Shown here in pieces: positions 48,146-60,943 of a stretch of 64,000 nt of DNA. Each line of letters begins with the position of its first letter. The first letter of the stretch is position 1. The translations under genes and the position numbers were made by a program. Under the pieces are notes generated by a model, which searched no databases, was not told the origin of the DNA, and worked only from the letters and a program-made list of their open reading frames with translations. The DNA lies in NCBI GenBank assembly GCA_028386065.3, contig JAKUCV010003561.1, positions 2,559 to 66,558 on the forward strand, in the 5' to 3' direction. The DNA comes from Turnera subulata. Its lineage: Eukaryota > Streptophyta > Magnoliopsida > Malpighiales > Passifloraceae.

Positions 48146-51100
48146 TTAATAGCAAGAGTCATTATACAGAATATTTGCCAGACTTGTAGCTGGAGCTAAT
48201 ACCCAATGAGGTGGGCATTGCTGCCTCCGTGCCGCCTTGGCAAGCCAATCTGCAGCTTGATTTGCAGGTCTAAAACAGTGGGAAAAAATAACATTCCGGG
48301 AGATGATACATCTTTTAATATCAGACACAATAGTTCTAAGGAACTAAGGAGTAGAACAGTTGTCAACTAAAGCATCATAAACCCCTTTAGAATCAGTCTC
48401 AATACACACCTCTGGGATGTTTCTAGCAATAGCTAGGAGGACTACTTCCTTTACCGCCATAGCTTCTGCTAAAATGGCTGAGGCACTCCTGCAAACTCGT
48501 GTCTGCCCGCCTATCAACGTTCCCGCAGAATCTCTAACTAGCAAACCAATTCCAGAATCATGTTCTGCCCCCATAAAAGATGCATCACAGTTTATCTTCA
48601 AAACCGTCCCCACAGGTGGTGACCAATTGGTAGACGGAGGGGGCGTAGTTCTCTGCTGCTCTTGATCTTCAACAGCAAAAGGGCGCGTTAAGAGAGCAAG
48701 TTCCCCCATTTGTGATCTTATACCAAGTAAAGTGCGCAAAGGCATGGGTGTAGTGCCATTGAAGATTGACTCATTTCTAGCTCTCCAAATATTCCAGCAA
48801 ATAATGGCCAAAAGTTTAAGCACTCTTTCCTTGTCTTCTCCATTAATCTTGTTACACCAAGCGATCCACCATTCAATCACCGAGGGACATCTCGCATGGT
48901 CTGGACGAAATCCCAGATCAGATCCAAACCAGACAGCTTGAGAATGAGGACAAAAGAATAACATGTGCTCCACAGTTTCATCCTCAATCCCACAAATAGA
49001 GCAACACGCATCCACATCCATACCCCTACCTTTCAGATTGGCATTGACAGCAATGGCATTACGGCATAATCGCCAGATAAAGTTTTGGACTTTTGGTGAG
49101 ACTTTCAGCTTCCATATCTCCTTCCAAATAATAGAGTGTGAGGTGATCCCGGTAGAGGAAGGTGAGTGACATTCCATGAGCATCCGATACCCAGAACGAA
49201 CCGTGTAGGCCCCTGAGCTGTGGTGCTTCCATATGAGTATGTCTGCCACTCCTGGTGCAGGAATAATAAGATTTATTGCGTTTTGTTCCTCAACAGAGAA
49301 AAGAGAGTGCAATAAGTCTTGGTCCCATCCCGTGCCTTCCCGGTTTAGTAGCATTGAAACAGTTTTCGTTGTAAGATTTTCGGGGCAGGCTGATGAGATA
49401 TATGGTGGTTCACATGGAAGCCATTTGTGTTGCCAGATCATGACCCTCCTTCCATCCCCCACATCCCATCTCACACCTTGTTCCAACACAGTTCGTCCCT
49501 CCAAGAGACTTGACCACAGCCAAGAAGCTCTACATCCTTTCTTTGCAGTCCAAAAATCACTCTTTGGGAAGTATTTTCCTTTTAGCACTTGACACCAAAG
49601 TGAATCCGGGTTTGCGACCAGTCTCCATCATTGTTTTGTAATAAGAGCCAGATTGAATATCTCCAAATTTCGAAAGCCGAGACCACCTTCATCCTTTGGA
49701 GCAGCCACTTTTTCCCAGCTTAGCCAATGTATCTTACCACTATTGTTATCTTGTGACCAGAAAAAATTTGCCAGTAGGCTATTGAGTTTGGCAATAATGG
49801 TTTTTGGGAGCTTGAATAAAGCCATGAAGTAGGTTGGAATAGCTTGTAAGACAGCCTTAATCATCACCTCCCTTCCAGTCTGAGAAAGCAAATTTTTCTT
49901 CCAGGAGTCAATCTTTTGGCTTACCATTTCTTCAATAAATCTCAAAGCCTGAACCTTTGATCTCCCCCATATTGTTGGCAGGCCCAAGTACTTACAATTA
50001 TTCTGTGTTATTTGGATGCCCAAGAATCTGCCAATGTCCTCTTTCAAATCAGTGGGGGTATTGCTACTGAAAAATAGGCAGGATTTTGATTTGTTAACCA
50101 CCTGACCCGAAGCAAGGCTATAAATATCAATTAACTTCCATAGCTCCTCTACTTCATGCTCACTTGCCTTGCCAAAGATTAGAGTGTCTTCTGCATAGCA
50201 GATGTGTGTGAGGGTAGGACAGCACCGACTCATTTTGTACCCCATGATGTCTCCATTTTCCATTGCAGCACCAAGCAAGTATCCTAGAGCCTCAGACGCT
50301 AAGATAAATAGATAAGGGGATAGAGGATCCCCCTGTCTTAATCCTCTGCTGGGCTGAAAGGAGAGAGAGGGTTCCCCATTGAACAGCACTTGATATGACA
50401 CAGTCGTCACACACTGTAAAATGAGATGAACCCATTGGGCAGAGAAACCCAAGGATAACAGCATCGATTCAAGAAAACTCCATTCTAGCTTGTCATAAGC
50501 TTTTGAGATATCCAGCTTCATCACCAAGCTAATCTTTTTACTCTTCTTGCAACATCTCAAAGAGTGGAATGCTTCATGCGCTATGCATATGTTATCTTGA
50601 ATGCATCTATCGGGCACGAAGGCAGTCTGTGTATGTTTAACAATCTGCGCCAAAAAAGGTTTCATTCTATTAACACATACCTTGGAGAGGATTTTATATA
50701 GTTAGTTGCACATAGCAATAGGCCGATACTGGTCAATCATCTCCGGTGATGAAGCTTTCGGGATCAAGCAAATAAAAGATCTGTCTAACTCCCACAGAAT
50801 GAAACCAGAATTAAAGAAACCCCTGACTGCTGCAACAATATCCTCTTTCAGAACATGCCAAAACCTCTGGAAGAAAAGACCCTGAAATCCGTCAGGTCCC
50901 GGCGCCTTCATTGCTCCCATAGTAAAGGTAGCTAGCTTTACATCCTCCTCAGATATTGGTGCCATCAAACAATGATTCATCTCATTAGTGACTACTCTCG
51001 GAATCTTAGAATTTAAATCCGCAGGCCACAACGGGTGGGAGGATGTGTACTGCCTTTTAAAAAAGGAAGTTATCTCTTCGGTAATGTCAGCCTCCGATTC

Positions 51101-52256
51101 CAGCCAAACCCCCTCTGCATTTAGGAGCCTACTTAGCTTGTTTCTTTTCCTTCTCTGAATTGTAGAAGCGTGGAAAAAAAGCCGTATTTCGGTCTCCAAA
51201 ATAAAGCCACTTCACCCTGGAGCATTGCTGCCAGAACATCTCTTCCTTTTTCCAAGCATCATCAAGATTTTCAACTAATTGCCTTTCCCTTTCTCGCACA
51301 TTCTCAGAAAAGGGGAGCTCATGTAAAGCATTTAGCTCCTTAATCAACTCCTCGATTTGTCTCCTTGCATTCCTCTGTCGTCTCCAAAACCACTGCTTAA
51401 GGAGTCTCCTCGAAATCCGAAGCTTACACGCTACTTTGAATTGTGAGGAACCCGCAGTATTTTCCTTCCAAGCATTTGAAACCAGAACACCACATTGCTT
51501 ATCTTCCGGCCAAACCCGTTCAAATCTGAAAATCCTCCTCATCCTTTTACTAGATTCCTTTAGAAGCAGAACAAGGGGCCTGTGGTCTGAGCCCACTAGC
51601 ATCTCATGAATTATGTTGGCCGAAGGGAACTGCATCCGCCATGCGATATTTCCAACTCCACGGTCAATTCTGGATACTACAGAGTCCTCCCCCGTTCTCC
51701 TATTTGACCAAGTGTAGGAACTACCTTTGAAACCAAGATCCATCAGCTCCATGTCTCTTAAAAATTCGGTAAAATCGCGCAGTTGGGCTAATCTGATCTC
51801 TCTTCCGCCTTTCTTTTCTTTCTCAGCGAACACTGCATTGAAATCACCTAACAAAAGCCAGCTTTCACCATTACCGGGCTTGAGAGAACTCAGTGCATGC
51901 CAAAATTCCAACCGCTGCTGCCTAACCGGAGGCGCATAGACCAAGGTAAGAAACCAAGGTTCATTATTGTCACCGCTACAAACTTTTACATGAAAATAAC
52001 TACTACATTTATCAAGAACCAAAATCTTCAAATCATCTTTCCACCAAAGTGCTAAACCACCACCAATTCCAGCTCTCTCGACATATTCACCATTTTAAAA
52101 TCTACCAACTCTTCTCAACCGTTCCAAATACCTTGCCTGCTATTTAGTTTCCATGATGAAAACTAAGGATGGGCAGTACTTCTTTTGGAGTTCATGGAGA
52201 ACTCTGACTGTCAAGGGCTGCCCCGCACCTTGACAGTTCCACACTAAGGACGTCAT
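48146..52256 (-). pseudogene. LINE ORF2 (endonuclease, reverse transcriptase, RNase H), broken
   Basis: Starts ATG 52256 (MTSLVWNCQGAG). Endonuclease motifs: LLLGDFNAV, SRIDRGVG and GSDHRPL. Reverse transcriptase: APGPDGFQGLFFQ, RGLRQGDPLSPYLF and CYAEDTLIFGKA, where the family has YADD, so one catalytic Asp is Glu. zf-RVT: CSICGIEDETVEHMLFFCP. RNase H: NCDASF, AEAMAV, ETDSKGV and NQAADWLA, all four acidic positions kept. Inactivating changes: two stops near 52110-52160, a frameshift near 51180 in an A-run, stops near 50702, 49628 and 48344. The gene would make the proteins for target-primed reverse transcription; it cannot do so now. Confidence 0.92.
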
Positions 52257-52438
52257 GGTATCCGCCGTGGCATTTGGCCGGCCACGGACGCCTTCAAAGC
52301 AGCAGACTTTACATCACCATCTAGGCAAACCCCAATTGGGATTGATATAACTCGGCTTTCCTCTGAGTCTCCCATCACCTCAGTCGAGGGGCTAGTAGAA
52401 CCCCCGGCACAATTCTTCCACTTCTTAGCAGGTGGTGG

Positions 52439-52841
52439 TTAAAGAATCGGCACTGCCCTTTTTTCCAAATTATACTCCAATAGCCTATCTTCACAGAAAG
52501 CTAGCTCTTGTGAATTTAACGAAGCTTCCACTTCGGGTTCAATTGGATCCACATAATACCCCAGTTTGAGAGCAAGATCTCTGTCCACATTACCACGAGC
52601 AACTATTGGAAAAATGAAAAACATATAGGTTGAATCCCTTACCTTGTACCTCAAAGTCTTCCTTACACTTCCACAGATTTGCCATACTGGACTTCACAAA
52701 GCCCGGACCAAAAAATCTGTCTGAGACAATACGCCCAAGCAGGACCTTCTTCGATATCTGGGATATCAAGAAAACCGTACCTTCAGCAGCCCCTTCCTCT
52801 TCCGGTTTGGACACTTTGAGGGCCAACTCCAAGCTCGTCAT
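52439..52841 (-). pseudogene. LINE ORF1 (DUF4283-like), truncated
   Basis: ATG 52841 gives MTSLELALKVSKPEEEG and then LLGRIVSDRFFGPGFVKSSM and ANLWKCKEDFEVQGKGFNLY, the start of the DUF4283 domain of plant LINE ORF1. A frameshift near 52610 joins it to GNVDRDLALKLGYYVDPIEP and a short tail ending at 52439. The rest of DUF4283 and the CCHC zinc finger are missing, so there has been an internal deletion. Confidence 0.75.
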
Positions 52842-53042
52842 CCTTACAGTTTCACCAAAGCAAAAAGACCAAAGAAAAGAAAAAAGCCGACAGCCAAGAC
52901 CGCAAGCACCACTGGTCCAAAAGAAAAACCAAGACAAACACTCTCCCTTAGGACAGGAGATGCAGATCTGGTTTGAAAATTGAAGAACTGGACCTTTCTC
53001 TATCTTTCTCTCTCCTCTGAGGTATTTCCAATATATTGCCAT

Positions 53043-53820
53043 CCGCAGTTAAGAAGTCTTTTGAAAAATTTCAAACAAAGTTTGGTGAGTGTATTGTTTT
53101 CTTAGTCACCAAAACTTGCAAAATTAAAATACCAAACTACCCTTCTCTTTTCTATTATAATTAAAAGCACCCTTCTTTATAATCATTAATATTATTATAA
53201 TTAATAAATTATAAGTCATTAATTGTTAATATTATTATTACCTAAGATTGTTTCGATGCAAAACTAAGATTATCGCATATAACCTAACGGGACGGAGACA
53301 ATGCTCTAGAATTTAAGCTCTGAGTTGGAAACTATGAAGTATTCCATAACTATGAAGTATTCCATTGGAAATCTTTTGATCGACATGACGCATGATATCA
53401 TAAAACAAGCATCCCTGGTAAGTTTCTCCCTCTTTCTTTTTATGTTTTTCATTGCCTACCACAAAGAAAATATGGCAAAATCCTAATTAGAGATAAAGTG
53501 AATTTTGGTCCCTATACTCACCTGGAATTTAAAAAGTCATTGTACTATCACAATAATTCATGACTAATAAAGAATTATAAAGAAAAAGAATTGAAGTACA
53601 ATGGAATTGTTAATGAAACTACCAACATGAACAACTACTATTAAAAAATAAATATAAAAATAATAATTTAATTTAATAATCTAATTTATTAATAATATAA
53701 TTTAATAATTGAAATTATATAGATTAGAATATTAAAGGAATAAAAAATATTATCAACAATAATTGATTTAAAAATTCTTTTTATAATACTAAAACTAATT
53801 CTAAACAATGTGTATCCGTT
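53043..53820. other. AT-rich sequence, nothing recognised
   Basis: Flank of the LINE. Short repeat of CTATGAAGTATTCCAT at 53331 and 53351. No gene. Confidence 0.45.
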
Positions 53821-55500
53821 TGTCTAGATTATAAAAAAAAATTATTTACATTATATATAAGTTTTTCTCAAGAAAATGATTAATATAAAAACATTTATTT
53901 ATATTTTCTAAACAACAATCATGAATTTCTTTCTAAAAAAAATAACAATCATGAATTACGCTGGACAATAATTGTTGAAAAACAATAAAACTACGAGGAA
54001 ACACTGCTGAAGAGTTAGCGAAAACTACGAACAAGAATAATATCTGCGGAAAATATAATCATAGAGAAGAATAATCCTAAGAACTCATGGCATATATTTT
54101 TTGTAATTTATTATCAGTAAGAACTATGGAGAAGAAAAAATTGATTTACAAATTCCTATACTAATACAAAAATAAATTCTAATCAGTTTGTATTTGTTTG
54201 TTTAGAATATAAAAAAAATAGTGTCTAGATTATATATAAGTTCTATCAAGATAATGATTAATAATATATAAGTCTATTTGTATCTTCTCAACAACTATCA
54301 AGAATTATAAAGAACAATAACTATTAAAAAATAATAGAACTATGGGAAGAAGAGCCGAAGAGTCAAAGAAAACTATGAACAACAATAACATCTACAAATA
54401 GAATATAGAATAATCATGCAGAAAAATAATCACTAGAATTCATATCAGATGTATTTGTAATTTATTATTAATAAAAACTATGGAAACAAAATTGAAGGAC
54501 AGTCGAATAATCGACGAAAACTACCAACAACGACGACTAAATTAAAAACTGATTGTCTACATTATATATAAGTCCTTCTCAAGAAAATGATTGATATATA
54601 AGTCTTTCTTTATATTTTTTTAACAACTACTAATAGACCTGGCAATTCGTGTTGTCGTGTCGGGTTCGTGTCGGGTTGAACAGGTAATCGGGTTCCAAAT
54701 CTTCAACCTGACCCGACCCATTTAATAATCGTGTCGTGTCGTGTCTAACCCGTTTATTATCGTGTCGGGTTCGGGTTGACCCGCGGGTTACCTACTAAGT
54801 CTAACAAGCCTAAAATTAGTTTGAAATTTTTTTATTTTGCGTATTTTTTGAGCAAATAGGTATATAATTAGATTTTCTCATATATTAAAGAAAATTATAA
54901 ATTGTAGAATCATAATATAATAATATTTTAAAGCATTTATAGAAATATTTTTGGATAATTTTAGTAACTTTAGCCTTAAATATTGAATAAGTCTTATATT
55001 AAATCAGTAAAATATCAGTACCCTAAATATAATCGGGTCACAAACAGGTACTTATCGGGTTGGTGGGTCAACCCGCGACCTGACCTGTTAATTTTCGTGT
55101 CGTGTCGGGTCGACCTATTTAACTAAACGGGTTGAAAATCTCTGACCTATACCTGCTAATTTCGTGTCGGGTTCGTGTCGGGTTGTCGTGTCACTACCCG
55201 TTTTGCCAGGTCTAACTACTAAGCATTAAGAAGAATAATAATTACTAGAAAATAATAAAATTATGAAGAAAAAAACACTGAAGAATCAGCAAAAACTATG
55301 AACTAGGATAATGCTTATAAAAAAGAATAATTATAGAGAAGAACGGTAACAAGATCTCAGCAGATAGGTTTGCAACAAAATCTTTGTCTTTGTCTTCATT
55401 ATATATAAATTCTTCATAACATAATGATTAGTACTATACTACGTGACTAAAAAACTATAATACCACATTACATGCATCGCACGTGAAAAAAAAAACTAGT
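53820..55500. repeat. Diverged AT-rich tandem repeat, about four units
   Basis: The landmark ATTATATATAAGT recurs at about 53850, 54229, 54561 and 55403, each followed by TCAAGAAAATGATTA-like and then GAAGAGTCA..GAAAACTATGAAC-like text. Spacing is 379, 332 and, after removing the nested MITE, about 250 bases. Copies are strongly diverged. Confidence 0.65.
54634..55214. mobile_element. hAT-type MITE (581 bp)
   Basis: Ends TAGACCTGGCAATTCGTG and, reversed, TAGACCTGGCAAAACGGGT; perfect 8-bp duplication ACTACTAA (54626-54633, 55215-55222). Inside are many copies of CGTGTCGGGTT near both ends. No transposase. Confidence 0.93.
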
Positions 55501-55504
55501 TTTA

Positions 55505-55598
55505 AGAAAGAAACGTGTATTGTGTTCTTAACTTATAATTTTTTTCCTTAAATTGACTAATGGCTTCATTTATAATTGCAGGATGACACTGTGCCAAA
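55505..55598. other. Copy of the 1.92-kb and 33.45-kb segment next to LTR insertions
   Basis: GTGTATTGTGTTCTTAACTT and following TATAATTTTTTTCCTTAAA match 1920-1960; GTGTATTGTGTTCTTA also matches 33451-33466. After removing the LTR, GTGCCAAAGGTATATGATTA continues like 1985-2005. Confidence 0.75.
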
Positions 55599-58500
55599 TG
55601 TAACGACCCAGGTAAAATTTTCGTGAGTTTTACTATGCTGTTTTGACTTTTACGATGGTTAATAAAAATTTTTCGCAGTTAATCTATAATTTTACCAATC
55701 CGATTCAATTTTTATTATTTTTACTACTCTCAAAATAACAGAGATTATTATTATTAATATTAATCTCTAATCAAACATTAATTGTAATATTATTATATTA
55801 TTTAGCTATGATAATTATATTGCAATAATTTACTAATAATAATTTAGAAAGAAATTTCATCTTTTACTTCCATGATATTCAATAAATTAATCTTTGGTTA
55901 TTTATTTTGGAATTTTATAAAAAAATAATTGTTGAATTATGTTTATGTTTTACAAAGGTTAAGTTAATGTCAAAACACAAGGTTTAGTGTAGTTTCGATC
56001 GATACGACGTAGCTTTGGTGAAACCAAAATATAAAACACAAGGAGAGTTGCGTTTTGACCAAGGTGTTGTCTGGTGCCTGTGGACGTCCAAAACGACGTC
56101 GTTTTGTGTGTCGGCAAGGCTGAATTATTTGCCCGACAACACATTATTTTTGTGCCCCCACTCACTCTCTTTTTCCTTTCTTTTCTTCTTTTTCCTTCCC
56201 CTTTTTTCTTTTCTCCACCTCTACCCGGTTCCCTCACGCTCCCCTGCCTCCTTCCTTTTCTTTCTTTTCTTTTTCTTTCTTCCTCCTTTCTTCTTCCTCT
56301 CCCCGTAAACCCCACCATCACCGAGACCATCTGTGAACCACCGACCCGACGCCTCTCCTCTCCCCCTCAATTCCTCTGCCTTTTCCTCCTCTTCTCTTTT
56401 CTTCCCTTCCTTCTTCCAGACCTTCCCCTTCTTCCCAAGTCCGTCACCGCCACCCTCTCCCTGCACCTCGCCTCTGCTCACCTGACGCGCCACCGTTCCC
56501 CGGGCCCGATTTCCTCTCCTCATCAATCGTCGCCTCTCTTTCCTCCTCTCCAGTCCGCCGCCACAGCCACCCGACCCCAAGCCGATGTCGCGTCTCTGTG
56601 CCACCGACAGCCGCGAATCGAGAGGCACCGGGCGCGACCATCACCGACCTCTTCAATACAAGCAGCCAGGAGAGACGCCGCCTCCTCGCTACCTCTGCTC
56701 GCGCTCCGATCGAAGGGACCAAGCCTGAGTCGCCGCCGTGAAGACCGATCTCCCTTCCTCGGGCAGTCGTCGCCTCGCCGCTGCAAGGACAACACACCGA
56801 GACCCAAACACCGGCGTAATCAGTATCCTTCCACCCTGTCGCAGCAACACGATCCGCCGTCGCCGCTGCGTGTTTGCGTCGGTAAGACCCGACGGCGAGC
56901 TTTGCCCTCTTTCCTTTTGATTGTTTTTTTTTCTTCCTTCCTCTAAACCGATTAAGGTTTGATTGAACTAATCGGGTTTCGTGTCTGCGATTGTTGGTGG
57001 AGATGGTGTTTGATGATTCTGTAGATGGCGTTTGATGATTCTGTGATGTTGATTGGGTTGATGGTTGTGCTTTGGGTGTTTTGGATGGTGGTGGAATTGG
57101 GTTGTTCTGCTTCTGGAGGAACAGTTGCAGAGGGGTTTGCCTTCGTGAACAGTAACCCGCCGGAATCCGGCAGCTTCCGATGTCCCGGGTAGTTACCAGC
57201 GAAGGCCCGAAACCTTCCAGTGGACAGAACTCGATGATGGAGTGGCCGTGGTAACTCTTTGGACCCGATTAACTTCCATGAGCTCGGGTTTGGGCTCGGT
57301 GCACAAATGGGCTCGGAAACGGGCCGATGTGCGGAGGCCCATGTTCTCGGGACGATATTAACGAACTTGTCTAACGGAACCAAACAACCGGACAGATTAA
57401 TAATCTGCTCTAATTAAATTTTGGTTTAGCGTTTAATAATTCGATCCACATTTCTTTGGAATATGCCCTTAATATAATTAATCGAAAGTTAATCTATATC
57501 ATGATTTATTATTTCCCTTGGGCTAAAAATTAGGGAAGGGTCATAATATTAATACTTATCTTATGAACAATCTAGACATTGATTATACTACTATTTATGA
57601 ATATATTGGTATTATTTTACTAGTTTAATGAAAATAGTAATATAGAAACACACATGTAGAATTTATATATATACTTATATTAATAAATGATAAGATATTA
57701 AATACTAGCTATATTCTCGGTATGCATATTATTTCCATCTATTGAATTTTATTATTGAAAGCTATACTAAATATTACCGGATGCGAGTTTTATTCTATTA
57801 TATTGCTAAATATCTATTATATTATTTTAAGAGCTATATTATTAATATTACTTTCATCTTAACTATAATTTCCGGTTATATAAGAGTATATTCACTCATA
57901 AAAATCACTTTTTATTTTGCAGTACGTTATAATTACTTTATACCATATACTCAATGGCACTATTTCCATTTAACAGTTTTGCTATTAGATATATTACTTG
58001 TATGCTTATTATGATATGTTTGACGTTTTCACTACTTTAATTAATACAACCGTTGTCTACACATTTATTATATTTTTTTTTGGGAATAATTGTTTTATGA
58101 AATGCTATCTACTTTATATTATGATATCGGCTACAAGTATTTTATGGGAGATAATTATTTTACAACCGTAAAAGCAACGTCTAACGGAAACGGACTTGGA
58201 ACATCGATGTGATTAAGCAGCACGATAAATTAATAATCAACCACATGCATTGCATTCTTCAATGTGCATTATTTGTGATTATATGTGTTGATATGGTATA
58301 GGGATATCAAGCCTTGATCAGATACCAGCTTTCAAGGAATACCAGGTGAGGTTGCATATACGTCATTCCACCCGTGATAGCCGGGATGGTTGGTCTTGGA
58401 ACTACATAGGTTCCATTGCATCTTATGGTTGTTGTTGATGACATCTTGGTAGTAATTATTGATATTTGTTGTGAGGATGGATAACCTTAGATATGTGCCT

Positions 58501-60202
58501 GTAGTACTGTGTTTGTTTTGTTGCATGATTGAACTGCTGAATTGATTATTGACTGTCATTTGATTGTTGTGGAATTTATTGATGCTGTTGTTGGATTATG
58601 ATTAGACTCGTGGATACTGTGTTGAATAGTGCTGAACTGTGATTAATTTATATTATGAGTCTGTTGTTAAGTTGATCTGAGTAATAATCTGGAATAATGG
58701 AAAGTTGGATAAATGAGAATAGAGTAAAGGAATTGGAATTGATTTTGAGATGATGAAATAATTGTCACTTGGAAAGTAGAGGTACGACTAGATGGTTAGA
58801 GACTAGTTCTGGGGTGTCATGGCCGGAGGGTTGGTTTGATTGGGGTGTTGACCCCGGATTTGTGATATTGGGATGTTGATCCCGGATTTTGTGGTATTGG
58901 GATGTTGATCCCCGGATTTGTGATATTGGGATGTTGACCCCGGATTTGTGATATGGGGATGTTGATCCCGGATTGTGATTGGGCCTGGCATCCAGAATTA
59001 GTTAATAACCAGGTACGACCCTAGCTTGTCCAGTGACGGGGCCCGGAAGATAAAATTGGAAATAATAATAAATATTTTTTTGGTCTTGGCTCAGTCTTAT
59101 TCGAAATGTGCTTTTGCTTTGTTGGGCTGTGATGTGATATGTTCATTTGCATGATGTTTCATAATCATACCTTGGGAGGTTATCAGTTCTCAGTTTAGTC
59201 GGTTGACCGTGGTCGGCATAGGTTGCCGATTTACGGGTGTTAATTATTGTCGTTGGTTGTGAGTAGTCCATTGTTGTTGGCATCGGTTGCCAGTTGTCCT
59301 TTGTTTGTTGGCTTCTTTTGATAATTGTTGGATGAGTATCACTTGTCGTTTTTGATCGGATATTGAGTATTGTTGATGTTGTGGTTACAAGTTGTTGTGG
59401 TGACTGCTGTTGCCGTGTTGTGTTGTGATTCTACTCGGGGACCGATTTGTGATGTTGATTGGGTATGGTCCGTGCTGGTTGCCGGCTACCCGGTGAACGA
59501 GGCTCACGTGATTGAGTTTGTTTTGGTACCGGGTTAGATGATCGGCAAGCACAGTATCGGTATGTTATCATACGATGAGGAACCTCTGTTGAGTATAGTC
59601 TGTCAGGTTTAGAGCGTGTATTATGTAGTCTGTTGAGACTGGGTCGGATACCCTATACGTAGTCGAGTTGAAGTGTCTTGGTCGGGCACTAGTGTATGGT
59701 ACAGTCGGTATTAGATGGTCAGTGCATTGCATAGTCGATGGGGTGGACATTTGCATGGTCCGTATTGTTCTTTGTGACTGTATTTGTTCAGTGTTCTATT
59801 CACTACTTGTATGCCGTATCGATGTGTTCTTGACTGTTAAGTATATTCTATGAAGTTCATCATGGGTTATGTGTCGGTGAGGTTCTGGAGAATCTCACCC
59901 CTCACCTGCCCCATCGGCAGGCTACATTGTTCTTTGTGCAGGAATGCATCATGGCAGGCTGCGGCATCTCCTCTGACGGATCTGGATCCATAGTTGCATC
60001 GAGTCGATTCATACTATTGTTGTAATTATTAAAATTGCTTCTACTGTGCTTTTGATACTGTTGTACCCGAGGTCGGGTGACATGATATTACCTTTGGGTC
60101 GTTAGGCTGGATTTTCCTGTTGTATTTACTGTCTGTGCCACGTGTCGGCACTGTTGTTCGGTAAATACTGTGTATTGGGTAAATAGTAGTCCGGGTGTTT
60201 CA
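55599..60202 (+). mobile_element. Solo Tekay/Del-type LTR (4.6 kb)
   Basis: Starts TGTAACGACCCAGG, ends GGGTGTTTCA, and is flanked by GCCAAA on both sides (55593-55598, 60203-60208). Layout is that of the 33.5-kb LTRs: GC-rich block 56200-56930, AT-rich block 57400-58150, then repeats of GGGATGTTGATCCC (58850-58980) and the shared GTGCCACGTGTCGGCACTGT (60137). No second LTR and no internal region, so it arose by LTR-LTR recombination. It is a different subfamily from the 33.5-kb element. The 290-codon frame at 56074-56946 is Ser/Pro/Arg low-complexity and not supported as a gene. Confidence 0.85.
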
Positions 60203-60208
60203 GCCAAA

Positions 60209-60933
60209 GGTATATGATTAGGCGTTGTAAATTTTATTTAAGGCAAATTTGTTATTTTGACTATAAATGTTATTTTTTTAAAAAAATTAATTGATTATAA
60301 TGATTTTATGGTTTGACCTAGAGCCTCCATCTTGGATTGAGGATGTTCTTCATTCCTCTTCATTCCCCTTAAAATATCTCCCCGATGATTTGGTGGGGAA
60401 TGGAAGGGAGAGAAATTTTAAAACTACATGATGACTTAAAATTCCATAATTAACCTCTTATATTTTAAAAAATAATTTATAAATAAGGATATGTATGTAA
60501 AATTTGAAAATATTTCCAACCATTCTCCTCTTTTTCCTTTAATGAATATATTCAAACAAGGTTAAAATTTTCTCCTCCCCACTATTCCCATCCTTTCCCT
60601 TCCCATCCATTCCCGTCGCTTCCCTTTCCCTATTCATTCCCAAACAAACTGTAAGAGAAGTATAAATTGCTCTGACAGGATAAATTGCTTCTCTAATCTG
60701 TTGTTGAGCAAAATTATAACTTCTCATCCGTCACCCAAAACAAGAAAGTTCATACATGAGGAAAGCTAATAAAACTATAAAAGTGATGGACATAGTCAAA
60801 TAAAAAGACACATGATATACAGTGATGGTGATAAAGTGAAATGATGTCGAAAGTGGCTATATCTTTATCTTATAGCTTCATGGAGCAGCCTATAGCTATA
60901 ACCATTTGCAGGGAAGTGTCAATAGAAGAGATA
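60209..60933. other. Copy of the duplicated locus with a possible small MITE
   Basis: 60228-60270 repeats 2678-2725. Between 60390 and 60655, GGGGAATGGAAGGGAGAGAA and a complementary-looking TTCTCCTCCCCACTATTCCC suggest a decayed inverted-repeat element, without clear ends. No gene. Confidence 0.45.
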
Positions 60934-60943
60934 CATAAAGATA

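Larger units (their letters stand above)
48111..53042 (-). mobile_element. L1-type LINE, inactive
   Basis: A minus-strand non-LTR retrotransposon. Its A-tail is the plus-strand T-run 48111-48123. In element order it has ORF1 (52841 to about 52439), then ORF2 with endonuclease, reverse transcriptase, zinc-knuckle-like zf-RVT and RNase H parts (52256 to 48146). Stops and frameshifts are present throughout. No target duplication was found, so the 5' end is approximate. Confidence 0.9.

Noticed and set aside
53015..53040. Possible LINE target duplication (GAGGTATTT near both ends)
   Set aside because: Only about nine bases, at an uncertain 5' end; could be chance.
56074..56946. 290-codon open frame in the solo LTR
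   Set aside because: Ser/Pro/Arg-rich composition artefact of the GC-rich LTR block; no domain.
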